Assembly (NCBI GenBank): GCA_028822125.1
Contig: JAPKEK010000205.1
Span: forward strand, 1 to 5,549
Source of the DNA: Pseudomonadales bacterium
Lineage (GTDB): Bacteria; Pseudomonadota; Gammaproteobacteria; Pseudomonadales; Azotimanducaceae
Length of the DNA stretch: 5,549 nt
Direction: 5' to 3'
Each line of letters starts with the position of its first letter. Positions within the stretch are counted from its first letter, which is position 1. Under the pieces are notes generated by a model that saw only the letters and a program-made list of their open reading frames with translations, did not search any database and was not told the origin of the DNA. The translations under genes and the position numbers were made by a program. Positions 5,495 through 5,549 of the stretch are shown piece by piece.

Positions 5495-5549
5495 TGAAGA
5501 ATCGTAAAGTAGTTTTAGCAGCAAGACCAGATGGGCAGCTCAAAGAATC
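5494..5549 (+). CDS. Probable NADP-dependent oxidoreductase, MDR (quinone oxidoreductase/prostaglandin reductase-like) family, N-terminus only
   Basis: Only 18 complete codons are present: MKNRKVVLAARPDGQLKE, running off the right edge. The pattern NRxVVLAxRPxG at the extreme N-terminus is characteristic of the zinc-independent medium-chain reductases related to leukotriene B4 12-hydroxydehydrogenase and CurA, which reduce the double bond of alpha,beta-unsaturated ketones with NADPH. The start is supported by GGAGGT at 5-nt spacing and by the TGATG overlap with the SDR stop (the A of its TGA is the first base of this ATG). The short visible length limits confidence in the family. Confidence 0.68.
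   Translation, partial: MKNRKVVLAARPDGQLKE

Noticed and set aside
1..5549. Mobile elements, CRISPR repeats, tRNA genes or riboswitches
   Set aside because: I saw no direct-repeat arrays, terminal inverted repeats, transposase motifs, tRNA-like cloverleaf or long structured leaders; all untranslated gaps are 121 bp or shorter.

Overview
The window is a compact catabolic gene cluster from a bacterium, read on both strands, with about 90% of the bases coding. The mid-range GC content (about half by eye), strong AAGGAG-type ribosome binding sites, E. coli-like sigma-70 promoter hexamers and the mix of protein families suggest a gammaproteobacterium or a related proteobacterium. This assignment is inference only, because no marker gene is present. 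No tRNA, rRNA, CRISPR array, insertion sequence or integrase is visible.

Layout from left to right: (1) the 3' part of a class C beta-lactamase-like serine hydrolase, + strand, cut by the left edge; (2) a crotonase-fold protein, + strand, GTG start; (3) a 121-bp convergent gap with one weak stem-loop; (4) a three-gene operon on the minus strand, transcribed right to left: Rieske non-heme iron oxygenase, split-barrel flavin/PPOX-like protein, and a second crotonase-fold protein, the last two overlapping by 8 nt; (5) a 117-bp divergent control region with a perfect 22-bp palindrome set between convincing promoter elements; (6) a + strand pair consisting of an SDR-family dehydrogenase and the first 18 codons of what looks like an NADP-dependent medium-chain oxidoreductase, joined by a TGATG stop/start overlap.

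The families fit stepwise breakdown of a ring-containing, hydrophobic or carboxylated compound: the Rieske enzyme oxygenates, the SDR and MDR enzymes handle alcohol, ketone or enone intermediates, the two crotonases act on CoA thioesters, and the serine hydrolase may open an ester or lactone. The substrate cannot be read from this sequence. A single operator apparently governs both divergent transcripts, so the Rieske operon and the SDR/MDR operon are probably co-induced by one ligand-responsive repressor encoded outside the window.

The points most worth a second look are the operator/promoter arrangement, and the crotonase at 988-1830, in which both positions of the classic hydratase glutamate pair are non-acidic (Met and Val). 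That makes a simple enoyl-CoA hydratase label doubtful. I found no sign of a wholly new type of system such as a defence island, a retroelement or an unusual RNA.
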